From Pseudomonas sp. UBA4194 (lineage in GTDB: Bacteria; Pseudomonadota; Gammaproteobacteria; Pseudomonadales; Pseudomonadaceae), in contig NZ_DFUE01000007.1 of assembly GCF_002379585.1 (NCBI RefSeq), positions 1 through 18,017 of the forward strand: a DNA stretch of 18,017 bases, read 5' to 3'. Positions within the stretch are counted from its first letter, which is position 1. The number at the start of each line of letters is the position of its first letter. The notes beneath the pieces were generated by a model that was not told the DNA's origin, searched no databases, and worked only from the letters and a program-made list of their open reading frames with translations. Below are positions 1-7,299 of this stretch, one piece after another. The translations under genes and the position numbers were made by a program.

Positions 1-726
1 GAGAGCGTGGCCGGCGGCCGACTGCTGGACCGAGACAACCAATCCGTCGCCTTGACCGTGCTGTGCCAGCGTTTGCTGATTGCCACCACCGAGTTGCTGA
101 ATACCCACGACCGGGTCTTGAGCGAAGTACAAGGTACCCAACTGTCGGGCAGGGTCACCTTGGGTATTCCGGACGAATATTCCGCCCATGTGATCCGCGA
201 CATCTTGCCGATCTTTGCCGCGGCCTGGCCCAATGTGGTGTTGGAGGTCAAGACCGCCCCCAGCTATTCGCTGCGCGATCTGGTGGAGCGCGGCAAGCTG
301 CAATTGGCAGTGATGGTGCAATCGCGAGAGGCGAGGGTGCCGAATGCTCAAGTACTGCTCAGCACCCTGCCTGTCTGGGTGGGCGGCCTGAACAGCCCGG
401 CGCAATGGCCCGACCCGCTGCCCCTGGCGCTGTACGCCGATGACTGTCCGTATCGGCGAGTCATGCTCGAGGCCTTGAAGCAGCAAGGCCGGCAATGGCG
501 TGTCGTGGTCGACAGCCCCTCCAGCCAGGCGGTCAGTGCCTGCGTAGAGGCAGGGCTGGGGATTACCCTCATCGATCACGCCCGGGTGACTCGTCGCATG
601 CAGATTCTGCACGGCCTGCCGGTCATCGCCGAGCATGAAGTGGTGCTGCTGCGGGCCAGGTCCAGCCAGACGGAACAGGCTATCGATCTGCTGGCCGCCG
701 CGATTGCCCAGCACTTTCGGCTCTAG
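1..726 (+). CDS. LysR-family transcriptional regulator, C-terminal part (cut by window edge)
   Basis: The reading frame is open from base 1, so the gene begins upstream and the winged-helix DNA-binding part is outside the window. This is a window-edge cut, not evidence of a broken gene. What remains is the end of the linker helix followed by a LysR substrate-binding domain. It shows the usual landmarks: LSGRVTLGIPDEYS at the start of the domain, then LPIFAAAWPNVVLEV, LVERGKLQLAVM and a late VEAGLGITLID segment. Such regulators bind a small effector in this periplasmic-binding-protein-like domain and act as tetramers on a divergent or nearby promoter. The target is not visible here. It converges on the next LysR gene, and both stop codons lie in the same CTAG. 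Family assignment is firm; specificity is unknown. Confidence 0.9.
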   Translation, partial: ESVAGGRLLDRDNQSVALTVLCQRLLIATTELLNTHDRVLSEVQGTQLSGRVTLGIPDEYSAHVIRDILPIFAAAWPNVVLEVKTAPSYSLRDLVERGKLQLAVMVQSREARVPNAQVLLSTLPVWVGGLNSPAQWPDPLPLALYADDCPYRRVMLEALKQQGRQWRVVVDSPSSQAVSACVEAGLGITLIDHARVTRRMQILHGLPVIAEHEVVLLRARSSQTEQAIDLLAAAIAQHFRL

Positions 727-1607
727 CCGCTGCGCGCTTCGCTTTCCAGCCATTGAGCGAACAACTGGGCCTCGGGCACGGCGTCCGCCGCCACGGTGAA
801 GTAGTAGCGGGTGATCGGCATGCGCAGTTCTGGAAACGGACATTGCAGTTGTCCCGACGCCAGCCCGGTGGCCACCAGCGACGCCGGCACGGCGGCGAAG
901 CCCAGGCCATCGATCGCCGCCTGCACCACAAAATGCACGTGCTCGAACTGCATCTGCCCCGCCGGCTTGATCCGCTCATGCCCGGTATGTTCCACCCAGG
1001 CATCCCAGTCGCCCTTGCGGGTTCTGGACCACAGCAACGCCAGCTCAGACAGGTCTGTCGGGGTGCGCACCGGGTGGGCCGCCAACGAGGCCGGCGAGGC
1101 CACCACGCACACGTCGTCCTCCAGGAACGGCCGCAGGAGGGCCGCGGGGGGCCAGCCCACCATCCCGCGGCGAATGGCGATGTCGAAGGGGTCAGTGGCT
1201 CTCTCGGGAGGCACGGTGCTGGTCAGCACCAGCGGCTCGACACCGGGATGGCGCTCGACGAAGTGCGGCAGCCGCGGAATCAGCCAGCGTACGGCAAAGG
1301 TCGGGCGAACATTGATGCGCACCACCCGCCCGGGCGCCTGGCCCATGACCGACTGGGTGGCCGCCGCGATCTGCCGCAGGGCGGCATCGGCCTGGGCAAA
1401 GAACCGCAGGCCCTCCACGGTCAGGCTGATCTGGCGCACGCGTCGCTCGAACAACTGCACGCCCATGTAGGCCTCCAGGGCTTGTACCTGGCGGCTGACA
1501 GCGCTGTGGGTCACGTTCAGTTCGCCGGCCGCCAGGGTGAAGCTCTGGTGGCGGGCGGCGGCCACGAAGGCAGGGACGGCGTTGAGAGGAGGCAGAGGAC
1601 TGATCAT
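723..1607 (-). CDS. LysR-family transcriptional regulator, GcvA-like
   Basis: A 294-residue LysR-type regulator. The N-terminal winged helix-turn-helix spans about residues 8-66, with SFTLAAGELNVTHSAVSRQV and LEAYMGVQLFERR as its signature. The effector domain begins near residue 92 (VVRINVRPTFAVRWLIPRL), which is the GcvA/AmpR-like pattern. The start is placed at the ATG at 1605-1607 (MISPLPPLNAV), because homologues begin just before the PLNAL/PLNAV motif. An in-frame ATG at 1628 would add MCAKIAR. It is divergent from an MFS transporter gene with only 74 bases between starts, so it probably controls that gene and itself. A LysR-type inverted repeat lies exactly at its start codon. The effector is not predictable. 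Confidence 0.9.
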   Translation of the reverse strand: MISPLPPLNAVPAFVAAARHQSFTLAAGELNVTHSAVSRQVQALEAYMGVQLFERRVRQISLTVEGLRFFAQADAALRQIAAATQSVMGQAPGRVVRINVRPTFAVRWLIPRLPHFVERHPGVEPLVLTSTVPPERATDPFDIAIRRGMVGWPPAALLRPFLEDDVCVVASPASLAAHPVRTPTDLSELALLWSRTRKGDWDAWVEHTGHERIKPAGQMQFEHVHFVVQAAIDGLGFAAVPASLVATGLASGQLQCPFPELRMPITRYYFTVAADAVPEAQLFAQWLESEARSG

Positions 1608-1628
1608 GCGTGCGATTTTTGCACACAT
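1606..1628. promoter_or_regulatory. Candidate LysR-type operator (T-N11-A dyad)
   Basis: The sequence reads ATGCGTGC, a 7-base spacer GATTTTT, then GCACACAT: 8-base arms with 7 of 8 positions paired. The core TGC-N7-GCA satisfies the T-N11-A LysR box (T1611, A1623). It lies in the divergent LysR/MFS gap, overlaps the LysR start codon and sits where the -35 of the MFS promoter would be. Binding here would both autorepress the regulator and contact polymerase for the transporter. The dyad is seen; binding is inferred. Confidence 0.5.
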
Positions 1629-1635
1629 GGCGCGC

Positions 1636-1641
1636 GATAAT
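1636..1641 (+). promoter_or_regulatory. Possible -10 element for the MFS gene
   Basis: GATAAT matches 5 of 6 of the TATAAT consensus. It lies 8 bases after the LysR-type dyad and 40 bases before the MFS start. No good -35 hexamer lies 17 bases upstream, which would fit an activator-dependent promoter. Confidence 0.3.
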
Positions 1642-1681
1642 CTCGTTTGTCCGGACTGACGGCCACGTGCAGCATGGCGGT

Positions 1682-2827
1682 ATGTCCATTCTTCCTGTTA
1701 CCTCTGCCGTAGACCGCCACTCGCGCCTGGCTGCGCTGGCGCTGGCGCTTGTGCTGCCGGCGGATACCGTGCTGTACCTGCTGCTGCCAATGTACGCCAG
1801 CGAGTTCGGCGTCACCCTTGTAGAAGTGGGCTTGCTGCTGGCGGCGAACCGCTTGATACGGATCGCCGGCTACGGTTATGTCGCGCGCTTCTATGCTCGG
1901 CATGGTGACCGGCGCACCTGTACCTGGGCGGTCATGGCCGGCGCGGTATGTGCGTTGGGCTACGCCAGCCTGTCCGGCTTCTGGGCGCTGCTGCCGTTGC
2001 GGTTGCTGTGGGGCCTGTCGTTCGCGGCGCTGAATCTTTCGACCCAGGCGTTGGCCACCGCCGAGCCGAGTGGCGCGGCGCGACGCTCTGGCCGCTCTCG
2101 GGCGTTCACTGCATTGGGGCCGGTACTGGCGCTGCCTCTGGGTGCCGTACTGGCCTATGGCGGAGGTCCGCGCCTGTTGTTCTGGCTGCTGGCAGCCATT
2201 GCATTGATCGGGCTGGCCGCCAGTCGAGGGCTGCCGGCGCTCGGTCATCCCATGGCCAGTGCACGGCGAAGGCTGCAAATGCCCAACTGCCTTGATGCCT
2301 GGTCGTTTCTCGAGGGCTTTACCCTGGATGGCCTGTTCATCATCGGCCTCTCCTACCTGGGCAGCGACCTGTTGCCAGGCGGCGCGGTGGTAGTTGCAGG
2401 AACACTGCTCGCCATTCGCTATCTGGGAGAAATCCTGCTCAGCCCAGCGGGCGGCCGGCTGGCCGACCACTGGGGTGCCGAACAGGTGTTGCTGGTGCTA
2501 TCGGTGCTCACCAGCCTGGCGCTGATCGGCTTCGGTGCCGGTTGGCTATGGAGTTCTGCAGCCGCCATTGTGGTGCTGCGCGCGCTGCAATTGCCGCTGC
2601 TGGCACCCATCGTTGCCCATCGCACCCCAGGCCCGGAACGGGTACAAGCGTTGGTCACTCGCTCGGTATGGAGGGACATCGGCGCCGGCGCGGGTCCCAT
2701 CCTGGCCGGACTGCTGCTGCCCATAGTGCCGGCCTTCTGGCTGTACACCGTGCCCGCGCTGTTGCTCGCCGCCGCTGCAGTGGCCTGTGCCAGGCCGGTA
2801 GAGGAGGTGCTGCACGTTTCCGAGTAA
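1682..2827 (+). CDS. MFS transporter
   Basis: A 381-residue, highly hydrophobic protein with about twelve predicted membrane segments in two six-helix halves. The loop between helices 2 and 3 (RLIRIAGYGYVARFYARHGDRR) is the usual place of MFS motif A, here in a divergent form. A second copy-like loop occurs in the C-terminal half (LGEILLSPAGGRLADHWGAE), with the GRLADHWG core typical of the superfamily. It should work in the inner membrane as a secondary transporter, probably an efflux pump. The start at 1682 (MSILPVTSAVDRHSR) puts the first membrane helix about 15 residues in. The ORF could extend to 1610, but those added codons would cover the divergent control region. Ribosome binding site is weak (GGCGG). 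Its pairing with the divergent LysR gene suggests effector-induced export. Substrate unknown. Confidence 0.85.
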   Translation: MSILPVTSAVDRHSRLAALALALVLPADTVLYLLLPMYASEFGVTLVEVGLLLAANRLIRIAGYGYVARFYARHGDRRTCTWAVMAGAVCALGYASLSGFWALLPLRLLWGLSFAALNLSTQALATAEPSGAARRSGRSRAFTALGPVLALPLGAVLAYGGGPRLLFWLLAAIALIGLAASRGLPALGHPMASARRRLQMPNCLDAWSFLEGFTLDGLFIIGLSYLGSDLLPGGAVVVAGTLLAIRYLGEILLSPAGGRLADHWGAEQVLLVLSVLTSLALIGFGAGWLWSSAAAIVVLRALQLPLLAPIVAHRTPGPERVQALVTRSVWRDIGAGAGPILAGLLLPIVPAFWLYTVPALLLAAAAVACARPVEEVLHVSE

Positions 2828-2962
2828 GTGTGGAATGAGGCCGCAACCAGCCGAGGCCAAATGCGCAGAGGCCAAAAGCATTGCCTCGGCAGACAGGGCC
2901 GGGGCGGTGGTAGCGGGCCCCCGCACCCGTTAAAATACCCCCCATTCCCTGGAGGCCTCCCC
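2828..2962 (+). promoter_or_regulatory. Intergenic promoter region before the DUF1315 gene
   Basis: These 135 bases hold no gene. TAAAAT at 2931-2936 matches 5 of 6 of the -10 consensus and stands 26 bases before the DUF1315 start; no convincing -35 accompanies it. A strong ribosome binding site GGAGG (2951-2955) follows. The remainder is GC-rich, with several GAGGC copies and no clear terminator for the MFS gene. Confidence 0.35.
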
Positions 2963-3223
2963 ATGTCGTCATTCGCCCACATGATCGAAAACATCACCCC
3001 GGACATCTACGAAAGCCTCAAGCTGGCCGTGGAAATCGGTAAATGGTCCGATGGCCGCAAGCTCACCGCCGAGCAAAAGGAACTGTCCCTGCAGGCGATA
3101 ATCGCCTGGGAAATGAAGAACCTGCCCGAAGACCAGCGCACCGGATACATGGGCCCGCAGGAATGCGCGTCGAAGTCGGCTCCGGTCGAGAACATCCTGT
3201 TCAAGTCGGACGCGATCCATTGA
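2963..3223 (+). CDS. DUF1315 family protein (YeaC-like)
   Basis: A small 86-residue acidic soluble protein. It begins MSSFAHMIENITPDIYESL and continues with AVEIGKWSDGRKLT, EQKELSLQAIIAWEMKNLP and a C-terminal GYMGPQECASKS, which is the DUF1315/YeaC pattern; the family has no established biochemical function. The length is normal. The start is fixed by a strong GGAGG (2951-2955) seven bases before the ATG. The DUF2797 gene starts at or just after its stop codon, and pepN follows closely, so the three probably form one transcript. No membrane segment or signal peptide is present. Confidence 0.85.
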   Translation: MSSFAHMIENITPDIYESLKLAVEIGKWSDGRKLTAEQKELSLQAIIAWEMKNLPEDQRTGYMGPQECASKSAPVENILFKSDAIH

Positions 3224-4080
3224 GTATCGATCTGTTGAGCGATAGCTCCCTGCAAGAGATTGGCCGTGGTTCGGTCAGCAAGATGTCCGCACGGCTCGAC
3301 GAGTCTGGCGTGCAGTATCATTTTCGCCTGGGTGACAGCGAGGTGGCGGTCAATCCGTTGATCGGCAAGACCGTGCGCCTGGAGTACCTGGGTGCCATCC
3401 ATTGCGTCAACTGCGGCAGGAAAACCAAGACCAGCTTCAGTCAGGGTTACTGCTACCCATGCATGACCAAGCTCGCCCAGTGCGACGTGTGCATCATGGC
3501 CCCGGAAAAGTGCCATTACGAGTCCGGCACCTGCCGTGATCCGGCGTGGGGTGAGCAGTTCTGCATGACCGATCATGTGGTGTACCTGGCCAACTCTTCG
3601 GGTGTGAAGGTGGGCATTACCCGTGCTACCCAGTTGCCGACCCGCTGGCTGGACCAGGGCGCCAGCCAGGCGCTGCCGATCATGCGTGTGGCGACGCGTC
3701 AGCAGTCGGGCCTGGTCGAGGACCTGTTCCGCTCGCAGGTAGCCGACCGCACCAACTGGCGTGCGCTGCTCAAGGGTGATGCCGAGGCGGTGGATCTGGT
3801 GGCGATCCGCGAGCAGTTGTTCGACAGCTGTGCAGCTGGCATCCATATGCTGCAGGAGCGCTTCGGTTTGCAGGCCATCCAGCCGCTGCTCGATGTCGAG
3901 CCGCTCGAAATCCGCTACCCGGTGCACGCGTACCCCACCAAGATCGTCAGTTTCAACCTGGACAAGAATCCGGTGGCCGAGGGCACGTTGCTGGGCGTCA
4001 AGGGTCAATATCTGATCTTCGACACCGGCGTCATCAATATTCGCAAGTACACGGCTTACCAATTGGCCGTGCATCAGTAG
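3220..4080 (+). CDS. DUF2797 family protein, cysteine-rich
   Basis: A 286-residue protein matching DUF2797. Nine cysteines cluster between residues 62 and 115, as HCVNCGRK (C62, C65), CYPC (C78, C81), CDVC (C88, C91), then C98, C105 and C115, which looks like one or two zinc-binding ribbons. Directly after comes VYLANSSGVKVGITR (121-135), which resembles the first strands of a GIY-YIG/T5orf172-type fold, and VEDLFRSQ could supply a later acidic residue. Nuclease activity is only an inference. There is no ATG at the front. TTG at 3220 overlaps the DUF1315 stop as TTGA, while a second TTG at 3235 would give MSDSSLQEIGRG, which is close to how I recall homologues starting. pepN follows after 12 bases. 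Confidence 0.85.
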   Translation: MSIDLLSDSSLQEIGRGSVSKMSARLDESGVQYHFRLGDSEVAVNPLIGKTVRLEYLGAIHCVNCGRKTKTSFSQGYCYPCMTKLAQCDVCIMAPEKCHYESGTCRDPAWGEQFCMTDHVVYLANSSGVKVGITRATQLPTRWLDQGASQALPIMRVATRQQSGLVEDLFRSQVADRTNWRALLKGDAEAVDLVAIREQLFDSCAAGIHMLQERFGLQAIQPLLDVEPLEIRYPVHAYPTKIVSFNLDKNPVAEGTLLGVKGQYLIFDTGVINIRKYTAYQLAVHQ

Positions 4081-4092
4081 AAGGATTCGAGC

Positions 4093-6750
4093 ATGCGTAC
4101 CGAACAACCGAAAATGATCTATCTGAAGGACTATCAGGCGCCCGATTACCTGATCGACGAAACGCACCTGACCTTCGAGTTGTTCGACGACCACAGCCTG
4201 GTCCATGCGCAACTGGTGATGCGCCGCAACCCCGCGCGCGGCGACGGACTGCCGCCGCTGGTGCTCGACGGCGAACTGATGGAGCTGCTGAGCGTCAAGC
4301 TCGACGACACCGACCTGAGCGAAGCCGACTATCAGCTCGGCGCCGAAAGCCTCACCCTGCATCCTGCAAGCGACAGCTTCACGGTCGATACCAGCGTGCG
4401 CATTCACCCGGAAACCAACACCGCGCTGGAAGGCCTGTACAAATCCAGCGGCATGTTCTGCACCCAGTGCGAGGCCGAAGGTTTTCGCAAGATCACCTAT
4501 TACCTCGACCGCCCGGATGTGATGAGCCGTTTCACCACCACGCTGATCGCCGCCCAGCATGAGTACCCGGTGCTGCTGTCCAACGGCAACCCGGTGGGCA
4601 ATGGGCCTCAGGAAGACGGCCGCCACTGGGCCACCTGGGAAGACCCGTTCATGAAGCCGGCGTACCTGTTCGCCCTGGTGGCCGGCGACCTGTGGTGCGT
4701 GGAGGATAGCTTCACCACCGTGAGTGGCCGTGACGTGGCACTGCGCATTTATGTCGAGCCGGAAAACATCGACAAGTGCGCCCATGCCATGACCAGCCTG
4801 AAGAAGTCCATGCGCTGGGACGAAGAGGCCTATGGCCGCGAGTACGATCTGGACATCTTCATGATCGTGGCGGTCAACGATTTCAACATGGGCGCCATGG
4901 AAAACAAGGGCCTGAACATCTTCAACTCCAGCGCCGTGCTGGCCCGCGCCGAAACCGCTACCGATGCCGCGCACCAGCGCGTCGAAGCCATCGTCGCCCA
5001 TGAGTACTTCCACAACTGGTCCGGCAACCGCGTGACCTGTCGCGACTGGTTCCAGCTGTCGCTCAAGGAAGGCTTCACCGTGTACCGCGACTCCGGCTTC
5101 AGTGCCGACATGAACTCGGCCACGGTCAAGCGCATTCAGGACGTCGCCTACCTGCGTACCCACCAGTTCGCCGAAGACGCCGGGCCCATGGCCCACGCCG
5201 TACGCCCGGACAGCTTTATCGAGATCTCCAATTTCTACACCCTGACCGTGTATGAAAAAGGCTCGGAAGTGGTCGGCATGATCCACACCCTGTTGGGCGA
5301 TGAAGGTTTCCGCAAGGGCAGCGACCTCTACTTCGAGCGCCACGACGGGCAGGCGGTGACCTGCGACGACTTCATCAAGGCGATGGAAGACGCCAACGGC
5401 GCCGACCTCGGCCAGTTCAAACGCTGGTACAGCCAGGCCGGTACGCCACGCCTGGCGGTCAGCGAAAGCTACGATGCCGTGGCCAAGACCTACAGCCTGA
5501 CCTTCCGCCAGAGCTGCCCGGCCACCCCGGACAAGGTCGAGAAGCTGCCTTTCGTGATTCCCGTGGCACTGGGCTTGCTGGACAGCAAAGGCCAGGAGAT
5601 TGCGCTGCGCCTGAGCGACGAATCTGCTGCCGTTGGCACCAGCCGTGTGCTGGCAGTGACCGAGGCAGAGCAGACGTTCACCTTCGTCGAGGTGGCCGAG
5701 CAACCGCTGCCGTCCCTGCTGCGCGGCTTCAGTGCGCCGGTGAAACTGAGCTTCCCCTACGACCGCGATCAACTGATGTTCCTGATGCAGCACGACACCG
5801 ACGGGTTCAACCGCTGGGACGCCGGTCAGCAGTTGGCTGTGCAGGTGTTGCAGGAACTGATCGGGCAGTACCAGCAGGGCGCCGAGTTGGTCATGGATCA
5901 GCGGCTGGTCAAGGCGCTGGCCAGCGTGCTGGGCAATGACGGCCTGGATCAGGCCATGGTTGCCGAGATGCTGTCGTTGCCGAGCGAGGCGTACCTGACC
6001 GAGATCAGCGAGGTGGCAGACGTGGATGCCATCCATGCCGCCCGCGAATTTGCTCGTCAGCAATTGGCCGATGGCTTGTTCGACGGGTTGTGGGCGCGTT
6101 ATCGGAGCAACCGCGAAGTGTCCAAGGCCACCGCCTATGTGGCCGAGAAGGAACACTTCTCCCGGCGGGCCCTGCAGAACATTGCGCTGTCGTACCTGAT
6201 GCTCAGCGGCAAGCCTGAGGTACTAGCAGCGACGCTGGAGCAGTACGACGCTTGCGACAACATGACCGAGCGCCTGACAGCGCTGGCGGTGCTGGTGAAT
6301 TCGCCGTTCGAAGCGGACAAAGCCAAGGCATTGGCCGCCTTCGCCGAGCACTTCAAGGACAACCCGCTGGTGATGGACCAGTGGTTCAGCGTGCAGGCAG
6401 CCAGCGGTTTGCCGGGCGGGCTGGAGCGGGTCAAGGCGCTGATGCAGCATCCGGCGTTCACCCTGAAAAACCCCAACAAGGTGCGCGCGCTGATCGGTGC
6501 GTTTGCCGGACAGAACCTGATCAACTTCCATGCGGCCGATGGCTCGGGCTATCGCTTCCTGGCAGACCTGGTCATCGAGCTTAATGCATTGAATCCGCAG
6601 ATTGCCTCGCGGCAGTTGTCGCCGCTGACTCGCTGGAGAAAGTACGACAGCGAGCGTCAGGCGCTGATGAAAGGGGAGTTGGAGCGGATTCTGGCGTCGG
6701 GCGCGTTGTCCAGCGACGTGTATGAGGTGGTGAGCAAGAGTCTGGCTTAA
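4093..6750 (+). CDS. pepN: Aminopeptidase N (M1 metallopeptidase)
   Basis: An 885-residue cytosolic zinc aminopeptidase that removes N-terminal residues from peptides late in protein turnover. The M1 landmarks are all present and spaced as in E. coli PepN. They are the exopeptidase motif GAMEN (267-271), the zinc site HEYFH (H303, H307) with E326 after 18 residues, the catalytic base E304, and the transition-state tyrosine Y387 in FYTLTVYEKG. The N-terminal beta domain ends near 200, the catalytic domain runs to about 450, and the beta-sandwich and helical C-terminal superdomain fill the rest. The start ATG has AAGGA at 4081-4085, seven bases upstream. The gene is the last of a three-gene plus-strand set, and a long perfect inverted repeat follows. 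Assignment is very secure. Confidence 0.98.
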   Translation: MRTEQPKMIYLKDYQAPDYLIDETHLTFELFDDHSLVHAQLVMRRNPARGDGLPPLVLDGELMELLSVKLDDTDLSEADYQLGAESLTLHPASDSFTVDTSVRIHPETNTALEGLYKSSGMFCTQCEAEGFRKITYYLDRPDVMSRFTTTLIAAQHEYPVLLSNGNPVGNGPQEDGRHWATWEDPFMKPAYLFALVAGDLWCVEDSFTTVSGRDVALRIYVEPENIDKCAHAMTSLKKSMRWDEEAYGREYDLDIFMIVAVNDFNMGAMENKGLNIFNSSAVLARAETATDAAHQRVEAIVAHEYFHNWSGNRVTCRDWFQLSLKEGFTVYRDSGFSADMNSATVKRIQDVAYLRTHQFAEDAGPMAHAVRPDSFIEISNFYTLTVYEKGSEVVGMIHTLLGDEGFRKGSDLYFERHDGQAVTCDDFIKAMEDANGADLGQFKRWYSQAGTPRLAVSESYDAVAKTYSLTFRQSCPATPDKVEKLPFVIPVALGLLDSKGQEIALRLSDESAAVGTSRVLAVTEAEQTFTFVEVAEQPLPSLLRGFSAPVKLSFPYDRDQLMFLMQHDTDGFNRWDAGQQLAVQVLQELIGQYQQGAELVMDQRLVKALASVLGNDGLDQAMVAEMLSLPSEAYLTEISEVADVDAIHAAREFARQQLADGLFDGLWARYRSNREVSKATAYVAEKEHFSRRALQNIALSYLMLSGKPEVLAATLEQYDACDNMTERLTALAVLVNSPFEADKAKALAAFAEHFKDNPLVMDQWFSVQAASGLPGGLERVKALMQHPAFTLKNPNKVRALIGAFAGQNLINFHAADGSGYRFLADLVIELNALNPQIASRQLSPLTRWRKYDSERQALMKGELERILASGALSSDVYEVVSKSLA

Positions 6751-6780
6751 GGTCAGGTATCTGCAGTGTCAGTTCCGGCT

Positions 6781-6858
6781 AATCGCGGGCAGAGCCCGCT
6801 CCCACAGGGGTCTTCAGTGCAACATGGACCCCTGTGGGAGCGGGCTCTGCCCGCGATT
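6781..6858. repeat. REP-type perfect inverted repeat between pepN and gdx
   Basis: The arms 6781-6812 and 6827-6858 are perfect 32-base reverse complements around a 14-base loop. Each arm holds the small REP hairpin GCGGGC-AGA-GCCCGC and the CTCCCACAGG tail seen again near 8306-8360. It lies between the convergent ends of pepN and the guanidinium exporter gene. It could stop transcription from both sides or protect 3' ends, though no T-tract follows either arm. Confidence 0.9.
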
Positions 6859-6878
6859 GGCCGGTGCTGACACCCCTG

Positions 6879-7193
6879 TCAAGCGCTGACCTTCAACCCC
6901 ACCAACCCGACGATGATCAACCCCACGCTGGCCATCCTCACCAGCGCCATGGACTCGCCGAACAGCACGATCCCGGCGATCACCGTGCCCACCGCGCCGA
7001 CACCTGTCCATATTGCATACGCCGTGCCCAACGGCAGCTCACGCATGGCCAACCCAAGCAGGCCAAGGCTCGCGGCCATGGCGGCTACGGTCAATACGGT
7101 GGGAAGGGGGCGGGTGAACCCGTCGGTGTATTTCAGGCCGATGGCCCAGCAGACCTCGAACAGGCCAGCACAAAACAACAGAAACCAGGACAT
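6879..7193 (-). CDS. gdx: Guanidinium exporter (SMR family, Gdx/SugE)
   Basis: A 104-residue small multidrug resistance protein with four membrane helices, working in the inner membrane as an antiparallel dimer that exchanges guanidinium for protons. The essential helix-1 glutamate is E13 in GLFEVCWAIGLKY, and GTAYAIWTGVGAVG in helix 3 is the pattern of the Gdx/SugE branch rather than EmrE. The start is the ATG at 7191-7193 (MSWFLLF), because a GAGG ribosome site lies about nine bases upstream; an in-frame start five codons earlier would cover that site. A guanidine-II riboswitch lies directly upstream, which independently supports guanidinium as the substrate. It follows the BASS-family gene on the same strand. 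sugE is a synonym. Confidence 0.95.
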   Translation of the reverse strand: MSWFLLFCAGLFEVCWAIGLKYTDGFTRPLPTVLTVAAMAASLGLLGLAMRELPLGTAYAIWTGVGAVGTVIAGIVLFGESMALVRMASVGLIIVGLVGLKVSA

Positions 7194-7215
7194 GGTTTTA
7201 AACCTCATCGAAGAT

Positions 7216-7264
7216 GGGGTCGTCCCCGCTGTTGAAATAACACCGCCGGGTCGTCCCGGCGGTG
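7216..7264 (-). ncRNA. Guanidine-II (mini-ykkC) riboswitch
   Basis: Read on the minus strand, two hairpins each have the loop ACGA inside C/G-rich stems. The first is CACCGCCGGG-ACGA-CCCGGCGGTG (7264-7241, 10 perfect pairs) and the second is GGGG-ACGA-CCCC (7227-7216), with a 13-base linker between them. Paired hairpins with ACGR loops define the guanidine-II class, in which each loop binds guanidinium and the two loops dimerise. The second hairpin ends 22 bases before the gdx start, close to its ribosome site, so control of translation is more likely than termination. No T-tract is present. Confidence 0.93.
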
Positions 7265-7270
7265 TGCACT

Positions 7271-7299
7271 ATATTGCCCAAAGTTGATCGATCGATCAA
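7271..7299 (-). promoter_or_regulatory. Candidate promoter for the riboswitch-gdx transcript
   Basis: On the minus strand TTGATC (7299-7294) is followed after 17 bases by CAATAT (7276-7271), which would start transcription at the foot of the first riboswitch hairpin. An overlapping TATAGT (7273-7268) is a better -10 but would start inside the hairpin. The -35 lies within a 16-base palindrome that also contains the stop of the upstream gene. Confidence 0.35.
7284..7299. repeat. 16-base perfect palindrome
   Basis: TTGATCGATCGATCAA equals its own reverse complement. It covers the TGA stop (7298-7296) of the BASS-family gene and lies 20 bases upstream of the guanidine riboswitch. It could be a repressor operator for gdx, or a chance GATC/ATCGAT cluster. 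Confidence 0.8.

Noticed and set aside
3007..6156. 1049-codon minus-strand ORF opposite pepN
   Set aside because: High-GC third positions in pepN leave the opposite strand open. The protein is His/Gln/Val/Ala-rich low-complexity with no motif, while pepN has every catalytic residue.
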